Program-made: the position numbers and the translations under genes | Notes under the pieces: generated by a model | Seen by the model: only the letters and a program-made list of their open reading frames with translations | Told to the model about the DNA's origin: nothing | Databases searched by the model: none | Source: Clostridiales bacterium | GTDB lineage: Bacteria; Bacillota; Clostridia; Oscillospirales; Oscillospiraceae | NCBI GenBank assembly: GCA_019418525.1 | Contig: DYBS01000069.1 | Span: 1 to 9,740, forward strand | Direction: 5' to 3' | DNA length: 9,740 nucleotides | Shown: one piece after another, positions 1 to 7,645 of the stretch | How the letters are laid out: every line of letters starts with the position of its first letter | Position numbering within the stretch: the stretch's first letter is position 1

Positions 1-2598
1 ATCCGACAGCTGCTGAAGGCTGACATTGAAGGTGAGATAGAAGCTGGGGATATGGGTCACCAGGCGCATACAGCTGCATACCGCCTGCTCAAAGACCCAA
101 CGCCCGGCCAGCTGGATCAGGTTCTCCTTCTCCAGCATGGGGATAAAGACGGCGGGAGATACATCCTTCCCCTCGAAGGTCCAGCGCAGCAGCGCCTCGC
201 CTCCCACCACCTTTCCGCTCTGAGAGGACACCACCGGCTGGATGACGATGCGGAAATGCTCCATGCCCTGCAGCACATCCCGCGTCAAAGAGAGGGCCAT
301 ATTGGACATCTGCTTGATCTTTTTGATGTTGGCCTCCGAGTTTTCAATGTAGAACTGCTTGGAGTCGTGCTTGGCCACCTTGATGAGGGAGGACATGTCC
401 TCCAGAAAGTCGGCGGGCGAACGTTGGGACTGGGGGTACTCCATCAGGGCAAAGGAACATGGGTGGTGGACCGACAGGCCCATGGTGCGGTAGCCCGACT
501 CGATGATGCTGCGGATCTGGCCCACCAGCTCATTCCGGCTCTCCTGACAGGAGGGGTCTACCATCGCCATGAAGCGCATGCCCTCCAGACGGTAGAAGGA
601 CATCTTCCCCGTCAGCGTGTTCATCAGCTCTTCCGCGATGTTTTGGACCAGGTGGTCGCTATACGTACGGCCCCGGGTGCTGTTGAGTTCAGAGATATTG
701 TTGAGACTGAAGCCGATGGTCAGGCAGGTCTGGCGGTTTTTCCGGATCTCGTCCATGCGGCTGAACACCGCCGACTCCCGGGGGAAATTGGTCACGGGGT
801 CCACCACAAATTCGTCATCCTGGTGGGTGACCCGTCCGGAGAAGAAGAGGGGCTTGCTCTTCTCCTCATCCCATTTCAGGATCCCGTAGCAGCGGATCCA
901 GATGTTCTTTCCGCTGGCGTTGCGCACCTGGTAGCGCAGGTCGTGTACCCTCCGCTTCTCCCGGAGCATGTCTTTGAGCTCCTGCCAGTACAGCTCCCGA
1001 AAAACAGGGGTGGAGATACGCTGGGCCCACTCCCGCAGCAGGCCGGGCACCACATTACTCCGGAAGCCGAACTCGTCGCGCATATTGTCTGAAATATAGA
1101 ACAGATCTTTCTGCATGTCGCCGAAGTAGAAGTAGCCCACCGAGTTCCGCTCGGAGATGGAGCGAAACATGAGCTCCATATCGCAGTACGTGTTGGACAG
1201 GAAGTGGTAAAACAGGCTGTCCTTCTGTTGCGGCTGGGTGTTCCGCTCCCCGTCGGGGTTTCTGCGGTCGATACCGGGCTTACGGTAATTGGAGGCATAG
1301 TAGTTCCGCTTGTCCTGGTACATGACTTTATCGGCCTGGGTGATGAGGGACTCCAGATGGAAGGGCGGCTGATCCGACCAGGCATAGCCCACTGCCATGT
1401 GGTGCCGGTCCTGCCCGATCCGCTCCCGCAGGGCCTTCACGTTGTCCAGAAACCACTTCTCCTCACAGTCCCGGAACACTGCCACAAATTCGTCGCCGCC
1501 GGTGCGGTAGATCCACTTGGTCTGCAGTGTTTCCCGCAGCATGCCGCAGCAGTGCTGGATCAACTTGTCGCCCGCGTCATGGCCCATGGAGTCGTTGGTC
1601 CGCTTCAGGCCGGTGATGTCGCAGTAGACCACTCCCACGCTCTTCAGCGGCTTGAGCTGCACGTTGTGCTCAAACATGGCGTTTCGGTTATACGCCCCGG
1701 TGAGGGGATCGTGGAAGCTCAGCGTATTGAGGCGCTTAAGGAGGTTGCGCTGCCGCAGCAGGGCCGCCACGAAGTATCCGATCACGTTCAGGATGGGAGT
1801 GAGCAGACTCATCACCTCCCGGTCGGGGTTGTCCACCCCCAGGAAGCCGGTGACTCTGCCCTCCACACTGATGGGACCCGCCGCCAGAGAGGTCACATTC
1901 TGCGGCTTCAGGATCGTATAGGCCACCGGGTACTGGGTGCGAATCTCCTCCAGGTCCTGAATGACCAGTACCTTGTTTTCCTGAAAGACCTTCATCCACC
2001 AGTCGATGCTGGACAGAGGCACCTTCTGCAGGATCTCCTGCTGGGCAACCACGCCCTCACGGCACCACTCATAGGTGTTGTTGACCCGCTCGGCTTCGTC
2101 GATCTCAAAGACATACACCCGGTCACACCCGAAGGTACCGCCCAGGTAGGCCAGCACCAGTTCTAGTCCCTTCTCCGGGTCAGTGGTGGAAAAAACCCGC
2201 TGAAGGCACTCGTTCAATACCGTCTCACTGCGGGCATAGAAATAGGGAGATCTGCCCACCACTTCGGAATCCACATCGATGGCTATTTCGATGCGGCACG
2301 GCTTGCCCTGAAGCTGGATAAGACTATCTTTGATCAGGTAGCGCTTCTGGAGCACTGGATTTTTATGGGTCCAGGATACAAATTCTCCTGTTTTAAGCTG
2401 CTGGTTGGTGCAGAACGGACAGGGCAATTTTCGCCCCTGCAGAACCTCATAGCATTTTTTCCCGGCATACTGCTCTTGCCGGGAATAGCCCAGCAACTCC
2501 CGCAGGCGCTTGTTCATATAGATCAGCCCATGGTCTTCTACATCCGCAATGTATACCAGCTCATCAAATTCCTCAAAAAAGTCCTTCAAAAGCTCCAT
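1..2598 (-). CDS. Multi-sensor cyclic-di-GMP synthase/phosphodiesterase, PAS-GAF-GGDEF-PAS-GGDEF*-EAL (protein A, C-terminus cut off)
   Basis: The frame is open from an ATG at 2598 to the left edge, giving 866 visible residues; the stop lies outside. An AAGGGAG ribosome binding site at 2614-2608 supports this start. Approximate domains: PAS 1-110 with a cysteine motif (C49, C60, C63); GAF 125-285 (GFLGVDNP at 251-258); GGDEF 295-455 with intact GGDEF at 367-371 but no RxxD inhibitory site (LQTK stands there); PAS 475-590; a second, degenerate GGDEF 597-735 with EGMRF at 672-676; then EAL from about 775 with EALLR at 801-805 and the metal-ligand type Asn858. The remaining EAL catalytic residues lie off the window. 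By family, it should make cyclic-di-GMP with the first GGDEF and degrade it with the EAL; the second GGDEF probably regulates. I see no membrane segment or signal peptide, so it is probably cytoplasmic. It is divergent from the hemerythrin gene and paralogous to the protein at 3263-7522. Confidence 0.93.
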   Translation of the reverse strand, partial: MELLKDFFEEFDELVYIADVEDHGLIYMNKRLRELLGYSRQEQYAGKKCYEVLQGRKLPCPFCTNQQLKTGEFVSWTHKNPVLQKRYLIKDSLIQLQGKPCRIEIAIDVDSEVVGRSPYFYARSETVLNECLQRVFSTTDPEKGLELVLAYLGGTFGCDRVYVFEIDEAERVNNTYEWCREGVVAQQEILQKVPLSSIDWWMKVFQENKVLVIQDLEEIRTQYPVAYTILKPQNVTSLAAGPISVEGRVTGFLGVDNPDREVMSLLTPILNVIGYFVAALLRQRNLLKRLNTLSFHDPLTGAYNRNAMFEHNVQLKPLKSVGVVYCDITGLKRTNDSMGHDAGDKLIQHCCGMLRETLQTKWIYRTGGDEFVAVFRDCEEKWFLDNVKALRERIGQDRHHMAVGYAWSDQPPFHLESLITQADKVMYQDKRNYYASNYRKPGIDRRNPDGERNTQPQQKDSLFYHFLSNTYCDMELMFRSISERNSVGYFYFGDMQKDLFYISDNMRDEFGFRSNVVPGLLREWAQRISTPVFRELYWQELKDMLREKRRVHDLRYQVRNASGKNIWIRCYGILKWDEEKSKPLFFSGRVTHQDDEFVVDPVTNFPRESAVFSRMDEIRKNRQTCLTIGFSLNNISELNSTRGRTYSDHLVQNIAEELMNTLTGKMSFYRLEGMRFMAMVDPSCQESRNELVGQIRSIIESGYRTMGLSVHHPCSFALMEYPQSQRSPADFLEDMSSLIKVAKHDSKQFYIENSEANIKKIKQMSNMALSLTRDVLQGMEHFRIVIQPVVSSQSGKVVGGEALLRWTFEGKDVSPAVFIPMLEKENLIQLAGRWVFEQAVCSCMRLVTHIPSFYLTFNVSLQQLSD

Positions 2599-2780
2599 AG
2601 TGAAGTTCTCCCTTCTCTTCTGTCGCTCCTCCCGCGCTCCGGGTCCCTGGGTACTCACTCCCTGACAGAAAAATATTATCAATAACTATTATTATTTTCG
2701 GCTGCCAGTCGATATTGATTAATGAGAGCTCCTGACAATCTCACAAATAATCCGTAACACAAAAAGGAGTACCCAAAACC
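2599..2780. promoter_or_regulatory. Divergent promoter region between protein A and hemerythrin
   Basis: These 182 bases separate two divergent starts, so they should hold promoters for both. The stretch 2671-2700 is strikingly AT-rich in an otherwise GC-rich window. Leftward, GATAAT (2680-2675) is a possible -10 box, without a convincing -35. Rightward, CTGACA (2732-2737) lies 17 bases before TAACAC (2755-2760), a weak -35/-10 pair. The heptamer CCTGACA occurs at 2661-2667 and again at 2731-2737, flanking the AT-rich block, and could be an operator half-site. The exact boxes are guesses; only the promoter role of the region follows from the gene layout. Confidence 0.45.
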
Positions 2781-3179
2781 ATGAAGTACGAACTGACCCC
2801 TGAACTGACTACTGGGAATGCGCTGATCGACTCCCAGCATCGCCTGCTCTTCGAGGCCGTGAACCGCCTGATGGATGCCTGTGCCACTGGAAATGGCCGG
2901 GAGCAGATCCAATCAACGGTAAATTTCCTGAACGACTATGTGATGAAGCATTTCCGAGACGAAGAGCGGCTCCAGATGCAGACCAGCTATCCGGGCTATG
3001 CCAATCACAAAAAATTCCACGACGGGTACCGGCAGCAGCTGACGCTGACCACCCAGGAGCTGCTGCGGGAGGGTCCCACTGTCAAGGCGCTGGGCGACCT
3101 GAATCGGGTGGTGGCTACCCTCGTCACCCACATCCGCACTGAGGATAAGCGCCTTGCCCGGCATGTTCAGAACCCGTAA
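2781..3179 (+). CDS. Bacteriohemerythrin (stand-alone di-iron O2-binding protein)
   Basis: A 132-residue protein of normal length for single-domain bacterial hemerythrins. All seven di-iron ligands of the family can be placed: H20 (in IDSQH), H57 and E61 (HFRDE), H76 and H80 (HKKFH), H117 and D122 (HIRTED). The fold is expected to be a four-helix bundle that reversibly binds O2 between two iron atoms. Known roles of such proteins include O2 delivery, O2 scavenging in anaerobes, and O2 sensing for chemotaxis or cyclic-di-GMP enzymes. No output domain is fused. The ATG at 2781 has an AGGAG site at 2765-2769, 11 bases upstream. It is the only plus-strand gene, divergent from protein A and ended by a strong terminator 20 bases after its stop. 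Its neighbours suggest, but do not prove, a link to redox or O2 control of cyclic-di-GMP. Confidence 0.95.
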   Translation: MKYELTPELTTGNALIDSQHRLLFEAVNRLMDACATGNGREQIQSTVNFLNDYVMKHFRDEERLQMQTSYPGYANHKKFHDGYRQQLTLTTQELLREGPTVKALGDLNRVVATLVTHIRTEDKRLARHVQNP

Positions 3180-3199
3180 TCCGTGCGCAATCGTAAATT

Positions 3200-3241
3200 G
3201 GCCCCGGAGAATCCATTTTCGTGATTTTCCGGGGCCTTTTT
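3200..3241 (+). terminator. Rho-independent terminator of hemerythrin, between convergent genes
   Basis: A 14-pair stem (one G-U pair) joins 3200-3213 to 3223-3236, with outer arms GGCCCCGGA and TCCGGGGCC, a 9-base loop, and five T at 3237-3241. This is a textbook intrinsic terminator on the plus strand, beginning 20 bases after the hemerythrin stop. Protein B ends at 3263 on the other strand, so its transcript runs into the same hairpin. In that direction the hairpin is followed by AATTTAC, a weaker U-tract, so it may work partly in both directions. A small extra hairpin (CCGCC/GGCGG, 3242-3256) sits between it and the protein B stop. Confidence 0.88.
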
Positions 3242-3262
3242 CCGCCTTTCAGGCGGTATGGC

Positions 3263-6200
3263 TCACTGTTCGGCCAGCGGTTCCTCTTCTGCGTAGGTGT
3301 AGTGGTGTTTGCCGTCCTGCTTGCTCCGGTAGAGGGCCATATCAGCCTGAAGGATGCTGTTCTGGTAGGAAAAATTCTCCCGCTCCACAAAGGCAATCCC
3401 CGCGCTGCAGGTCACGGATACCCGCGGGTAGGCCCCCAGCTCTTCATAGAGCCCCTTCATACGCTGGTCCAGAATCTCCCGGCAGACCGCGCCCTTGAGG
3501 AATACCATGAATTCATCACCGCCCAGCCGTCCCACCAGATCCTGTCGGCGGAAGGTGCTCTCCAACTGCTTGGTGACATACAACAGTACCTCGTCGCCCG
3601 CCAGATGTCCATACTGGTCGTTGACTGTCTTGAAATTATCGATATCCAGAAGAATAAAGACGCCCTGTCCCGCCTCTGCCGGGTCCTCCATATAGCGGCA
3701 CACCTCACTCTGGAAGGCCTTCCGGTTGTATACGCCGGTCAGAGGGTCCCGGCTGGCCGCCTTCTGCTGGGCCAGCTCCTTGCGCACCTGGGCGTCAATG
3801 TCCTTGAGGTAGAGCAGCGCATACATGTTCTCGCTAAACTGCTCCCGGAAGCGGTGTACCACCAGCTCCACCCAGTGCCACTCCCCGTCGATCCGGCGCT
3901 GATACCGGTAGCGCTGGATGGGCTCCCCATTGGCGAGTATCTCTTTCCAGCTGCCGCGCTGGGTCTGTTCCTCCAGCGTATCTTGCATCCGGATCATATC
4001 CTGGCTGCGCTCCCACATGAACTGGAGCAGGTTCCCCTGTTCCTCGCTATACTCCTTCTCATAGCCGCTCCAGAGACCGCCGGCAGCCTTCAGCTGTCCG
4101 CCCTCCAGGTCCATCTCGGCATAGGCGATGGCCTCGCTCAGACTGGCGTGGTAGAACTCCCGGATACGCATGTTTTCCAGCTGCAGCACCCGCTCCTGAT
4201 CGGCCGCGTCCAGCAGCACCAGAATGGTATTCCGGTCCTGGGCCTCTGTGCCCAGGTGGCGGGTGCGCACCTTGAACCACTCGTATCCGCCCTTCTTGGA
4301 GCGCAGCAGCATCTCCTCGCCATCCGTGTCCTTGTTCTGCTGTACATTGCAGAACAGCTCTTCAAAGCGCTCGGCGAAGTGGGGGTGTACCATCTCCTGC
4401 TCCAGCCAGCAGTGCGGGAAGTCCTCCTCGTGCCGTGCCTCCCCGGCCAGCAGGGTACGGCCGGTGTGGAAGTAGATGCTCCCCTTCCGCTCGTTGAACT
4501 CAAAGACCTCTCCTGTAGGGGTATCGGGCAAGAACTGAGGGCGCTCCAGCTCCGAGATGATCCGGTGATAGCCCTCCAGGCAGATCATCCCGCCGGTGTC
4601 TGCCGCCCGGATTCCAGTGCAGCGCACCATGACTTCGCCCAGAGTGGGGTGCTGCCAGGGGTATTCCAGCTCCACCACACGGCCCGAGCGAATCATGCTC
4701 TCCACCGCCAGGTTCACATACTGGTAGTAGCCGTCGTGGATGCGGCTGTACCAGTGGTCGTAGCACTCCTGAGGCATCAGCTCCCGCTCCAGCCCCAGCA
4801 CCCGGCGCATCGTCTCATCGGCAATGAGCTCCCGCCGGTCGCTGTTGGGGTCGAAGCGGATGAACCACAGACCCAGATCCGTGTCCTTCAGCACATCCCG
4901 GTAGTGCAGGTTCAGCAGCTCGCCCAACCGCTCCTCGGTCTTGTTCCGGTTGAAGCGGTTGACCAGGAAGAGGGACAGGGTCCGGAGCAGTGTGTCATCC
5001 TGAATGCAGTGGCGCGGGTTGTCCACGCCCAGGAAGCCCACCAGCTGGCCGGCCCGGTGAATGGGAGCGGCAATGAGCCGCCGGATGCTCTGTCGGTGGA
5101 GGAAGGCCCACTCCTCCGGCTCCTCCTCCCGCAGGCTCTCCAGATTGGAGATAATCACCGAGGTGTTCTGCTCAAAGAGGGCCATCCAACGGTGGAGGAT
5201 CGAGGCGGGCACCCGCTGCAGGTTCTTCATCTCAGGCTCCACGTCCTGCCGGCACTGCTCATAGGTATTGCTCCACAGCCCGTCCGTACCGGGCTCAGGC
5301 TCAAAGAAATAGGCCCGGTCGGCCTGATAAAACTCCAACACGGCGGAGAGCATCCGGTTGGTGGCCCGCTCCATGTCCGGCTCCTCCACCAGTGTCCGGG
5401 CGCAGGTCAGGATATTTTCGGCAAAATCCAGCTTTTCCCGCACCGACTGGCTGACGATCTCCCGCTCAGAGATATCCACCGCCAGCTCTAACCGGGCCAG
5501 CTTCCCGTGCCAGTGGATCAGCTTGTCCTTGAGGATGAAATGGCGCTTGAGCGTCTCATTGTACCGCTCCCAGATGTGAAAGCGCTCCTTGCGCAAGCAG
5601 CCGTTGGTGCAGAACTCACAGGGGTCGTCCTTGCCCTGAAGCACCTTGTAGCACTTGCGGCCCTTGTAGTCGTAAGCTCCGGTCAGCCGCCGTCCCGCCG
5701 GATTGAGGTAGTAGAGCTCATAGGTCACCAGATCGCTGACGTACACGATCTCATCCAGCGCCTCCACGATGGTCTCCAACGTCTCAGTGGTGGGGTACAT
5801 ATCCTTGGGCAACTGCTCCTTGCTCCACTTCACCCGGTGCAGCTCCCGCTTCAACGCGGCATAGCACTGGTACTCCGGCGTATCCTGGGCGATGTAGGTC
5901 CGCTGGAACTCCTCCCGGGTCAGGGGCCGGTTGAACAGGAAGCCCTGGAGCAGGTCCGGCCCCAGCTCCTCCAGCGCCGCCAGCTCCTCCCGGGTCTCCA
6001 CACCCTCGCAGCAGACCCGGATCTGAGAGGACCGCGCCAGTTCCACCATGTTGTTGAGCAGGCGGTAGTTGTAAGCACTGTGTTGGATGCCGCTGACAAA
6101 ACAGCGGTCGATCTTGATCTCGTCAATGTCCAGATTCTTCAGATAGCCCAAGCTGGAATAGCCCGTGCCGAAGTCGTCCACCGAGATCTCGATGCCGGAC

Positions 6201-7522
6201 TGTTTCCACTGGTAAAAGAGCTTGTTGAAGTGGAGGTAGTCCTGAAGCTGCATACTCTCGGTGACCTCCAGGGTCAGCGCATCGCCTGGTAGCCCGCTCT
6301 CCTCCAGCAGTTCCAGCACCTGGGCGGCGATGTTCTCCTGGCTGAGCTGGGCATAGGACATGTTGACGCTGATGTGCATCTCCTTCAGGGTTTTCCGCCA
6401 CTCCCGGCACTGGTTCAGGGCGGTGCGGAGCACCCAAAGCCCCACCGAGCAGATCATTCCTGTCTGCTCCAGCACAGGGATGAACTCCACCGGGCTGACC
6501 ACACCGCGGGTGGGCGACTGGTAGCGCAACAGCACCTCCGCCCCGAAGAGCTCATAGGTCTGGGAGCAGATCTGAGGCTGATAGCACACGGAAAAGCCGG
6601 AGAAACCGTCCTGGATACTCTGCTGCATCTCCTCCTGTAGCTCCACGGTGGACAACTTTTCCTCATAGTCCTTCTGAGAGAAAAAGGCCAAGGTATTTTT
6701 TCCCAGCCGCTTGGCTTTGTCCAGTGCCTCCTCTGCATACTGGTACAGCGCGCTGGCGTCCACATTCTGGTGCTCGTGGTAGGATACCACACCGGCGGAA
6801 ATGGTACAGTAGTCATTCATCCGCTGGCAGAGCTGCCGGTAGATCTCCTCCACCGTTTTCTGCTCCGAGACGGCCAGGTTGACAGCAAAGCAGTCTCCGT
6901 TGAGGCGGTAGATCCGCTGTCCTATCCCCGCCACTTCCTCCAGGGTATCCGCCATCAGGCGCAGGATGCGGCTGCCGTAGTCCCGGCCGTGGCGCAGGTT
7001 GATGTGCTTGAGGTTGTCCACTCCCATCAGCAACAGAAAGCAGGGGGCACCCGCTTCCAGGATCTGCTCTATATCCTCGGTCAGCTGGGCGGCGTTGAAG
7101 GCCCCAGTCAGCGGGTCGATCTTCAGTTCCATGGCGGCGGAGGAAATGCGCCCAATGAGAGTCAGGGGCCGGCCCTTCTCATCTCGCTGGCACTGTCCCC
7201 GGCAGTTGACCCAGATCCGGTTTCCGTCCCGGTCCACCAGGCGGTACTCCTGGCTGTACCGGCTCACCCTGCCCTGGCTCACCCGCTTCAGTTCCCGGCG
7301 CAGATTGGGCAGGTCTTTGTCATAAACAATACCATACCAGTCCTGGATGGTATAGCAATGGCTCTCATCCTGTGTGATGGGATAGCGCGTGCTGATGTCC
7401 CCGGCAAAAAACAGACGTCCGGTCCCAATCTCCCACAAAAACAGGTAGTCGTCGCCGCTGTCTCCCAGGATATTCAGCACTTCAAGCTGTGCCTGCATCC
7501 GTTCTTCCTGTCCCGGATTCAC
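3263..7522 (-). CDS. Giant multi-sensor cyclic-di-GMP enzyme, PAS-GGDEF*-EAL-PAS-GAF-PASx3-GGDEF (protein B)
   Basis: A 1419-residue protein. Approximate domains: PAS 25-130; degenerate GGDEF 135-290 (NGDCF at 208-212); EAL 305-560 with E329 in EVLLR, D449-D450 in DDFGTG, K470, E506 and Q526, so phosphodiesterase activity is expected; PAS 580-690 with C624, C635, C638 and C642; GAF 700-870 (GFLGVDNP at 829-836); three PAS-like segments 875-1245; and a C-terminal GGDEF 1255-1405 with intact GGDEF (1334-1338) and the RRQD inhibitory site (1325-1328) by which product limits synthesis. It should therefore both make and degrade cyclic-di-GMP under several sensory inputs. No membrane segments are evident. 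The start is uncertain: GTG at 7522 has AAAGGGGG 9 bases upstream, while ATG at 7498 (residue 9) has AGGAAG 5 bases upstream. It is paralogous to protein A, with its modules in the opposite order. Confidence 0.95.
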   Translation of the reverse strand: MNPGQEERMQAQLEVLNILGDSGDDYLFLWEIGTGRLFFAGDISTRYPITQDESHCYTIQDWYGIVYDKDLPNLRRELKRVSQGRVSRYSQEYRLVDRDGNRIWVNCRGQCQRDEKGRPLTLIGRISSAAMELKIDPLTGAFNAAQLTEDIEQILEAGAPCFLLLMGVDNLKHINLRHGRDYGSRILRLMADTLEEVAGIGQRIYRLNGDCFAVNLAVSEQKTVEEIYRQLCQRMNDYCTISAGVVSYHEHQNVDASALYQYAEEALDKAKRLGKNTLAFFSQKDYEEKLSTVELQEEMQQSIQDGFSGFSVCYQPQICSQTYELFGAEVLLRYQSPTRGVVSPVEFIPVLEQTGMICSVGLWVLRTALNQCREWRKTLKEMHISVNMSYAQLSQENIAAQVLELLEESGLPGDALTLEVTESMQLQDYLHFNKLFYQWKQSGIEISVDDFGTGYSSLGYLKNLDIDEIKIDRCFVSGIQHSAYNYRLLNNMVELARSSQIRVCCEGVETREELAALEELGPDLLQGFLFNRPLTREEFQRTYIAQDTPEYQCYAALKRELHRVKWSKEQLPKDMYPTTETLETIVEALDEIVYVSDLVTYELYYLNPAGRRLTGAYDYKGRKCYKVLQGKDDPCEFCTNGCLRKERFHIWERYNETLKRHFILKDKLIHWHGKLARLELAVDISEREIVSQSVREKLDFAENILTCARTLVEEPDMERATNRMLSAVLEFYQADRAYFFEPEPGTDGLWSNTYEQCRQDVEPEMKNLQRVPASILHRWMALFEQNTSVIISNLESLREEEPEEWAFLHRQSIRRLIAAPIHRAGQLVGFLGVDNPRHCIQDDTLLRTLSLFLVNRFNRNKTEERLGELLNLHYRDVLKDTDLGLWFIRFDPNSDRRELIADETMRRVLGLERELMPQECYDHWYSRIHDGYYQYVNLAVESMIRSGRVVELEYPWQHPTLGEVMVRCTGIRAADTGGMICLEGYHRIISELERPQFLPDTPTGEVFEFNERKGSIYFHTGRTLLAGEARHEEDFPHCWLEQEMVHPHFAERFEELFCNVQQNKDTDGEEMLLRSKKGGYEWFKVRTRHLGTEAQDRNTILVLLDAADQERVLQLENMRIREFYHASLSEAIAYAEMDLEGGQLKAAGGLWSGYEKEYSEEQGNLLQFMWERSQDMIRMQDTLEEQTQRGSWKEILANGEPIQRYRYQRRIDGEWHWVELVVHRFREQFSENMYALLYLKDIDAQVRKELAQQKAASRDPLTGVYNRKAFQSEVCRYMEDPAEAGQGVFILLDIDNFKTVNDQYGHLAGDEVLLYVTKQLESTFRRQDLVGRLGGDEFMVFLKGAVCREILDQRMKGLYEELGAYPRVSVTCSAGIAFVERENFSYQNSILQADMALYRSKQDGKHHYTYAEEEPLAEQ

Positions 7523-7540
7523 GGGTCAACGCCCCCTTTC

Positions 7541-7571
7541 TTCCTTTTGTCCTGAATCAGGGCAAAAGGAA
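7541..7571 (-). promoter_or_regulatory. Near-perfect palindrome just upstream of the protein B ribosome binding site
   Basis: Positions 7541-7554 pair with 7558-7571 around a 3-base loop (arms TTCCTTTTGTCCTG and CAGGGCAAAAGGAA), with a single G-T mismatch that is a wobble pair in one orientation. It has no T-tract on either side, so it is not itself a terminator. It ends only one base before the AAAGGGGG ribosome binding site (7539-7532) of protein B. Its distal arm shares 7564-7571 with the larger hairpin at 7564-7611, so the two structures cannot form at once. It could be a leader RNA switch or a DNA operator palindrome; the sequence does not decide. Confidence 0.5.
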
Positions 7572-7611
7572 CCCGCCCGAAACGCTTTCGCAGTCCGGGC
7601 GGATCCCTTTC
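7564..7611 (-). terminator. Strong hairpin after the EAL-HDOD gene, probable intrinsic terminator or attenuator
   Basis: A 16-pair stem, counting G-U pairs, joins 7596-7611 with 7564-7579. Its core is CCGCCCG/CGGGCGG, and a small inner GC stem closes a GAAA tetraloop. On the minus strand the stem ends in CCTTTT (7569-7564), giving a short U-run that is partly inside the stem. It begins 34 bases after the stop of the EAL-HDOD gene, a normal terminator position. The weak U-tract leaves readthrough into protein B possible. Confidence 0.6.
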
Positions 7612-7645
7612 TTCGCCCGTCGCGAAAAAATGTTCCACTGGATTC

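Noticed and set aside
52..2166. Plus-strand open frames of 346 and 320 codons (52-1092, 1204-2166)
   Set aside because: They are antisense to protein A, whose frame shows unmistakable PAS, GAF, GGDEF and EAL motifs; the plus-strand products show none.
2679..2912. Small minus-strand frame across the hemerythrin start
   Set aside because: It overlaps the hemerythrin gene antisense and covers the promoter region; no ribosome binding site or recognisable domain supports it.
3221..5491. A 756-codon open frame on the plus strand
   Set aside because: It lies wholly antisense to protein B, has a low-complexity Leu/Val/His/Gln-rich product with no recognisable domain, and is explained by the GC-rich third positions of the minus-strand gene.
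7523..7645. A cyclic-di-GMP riboswitch before protein B
   Set aside because: I looked for the conserved GEMM-type core segments here and upstream of protein A and hemerythrin and did not find them.
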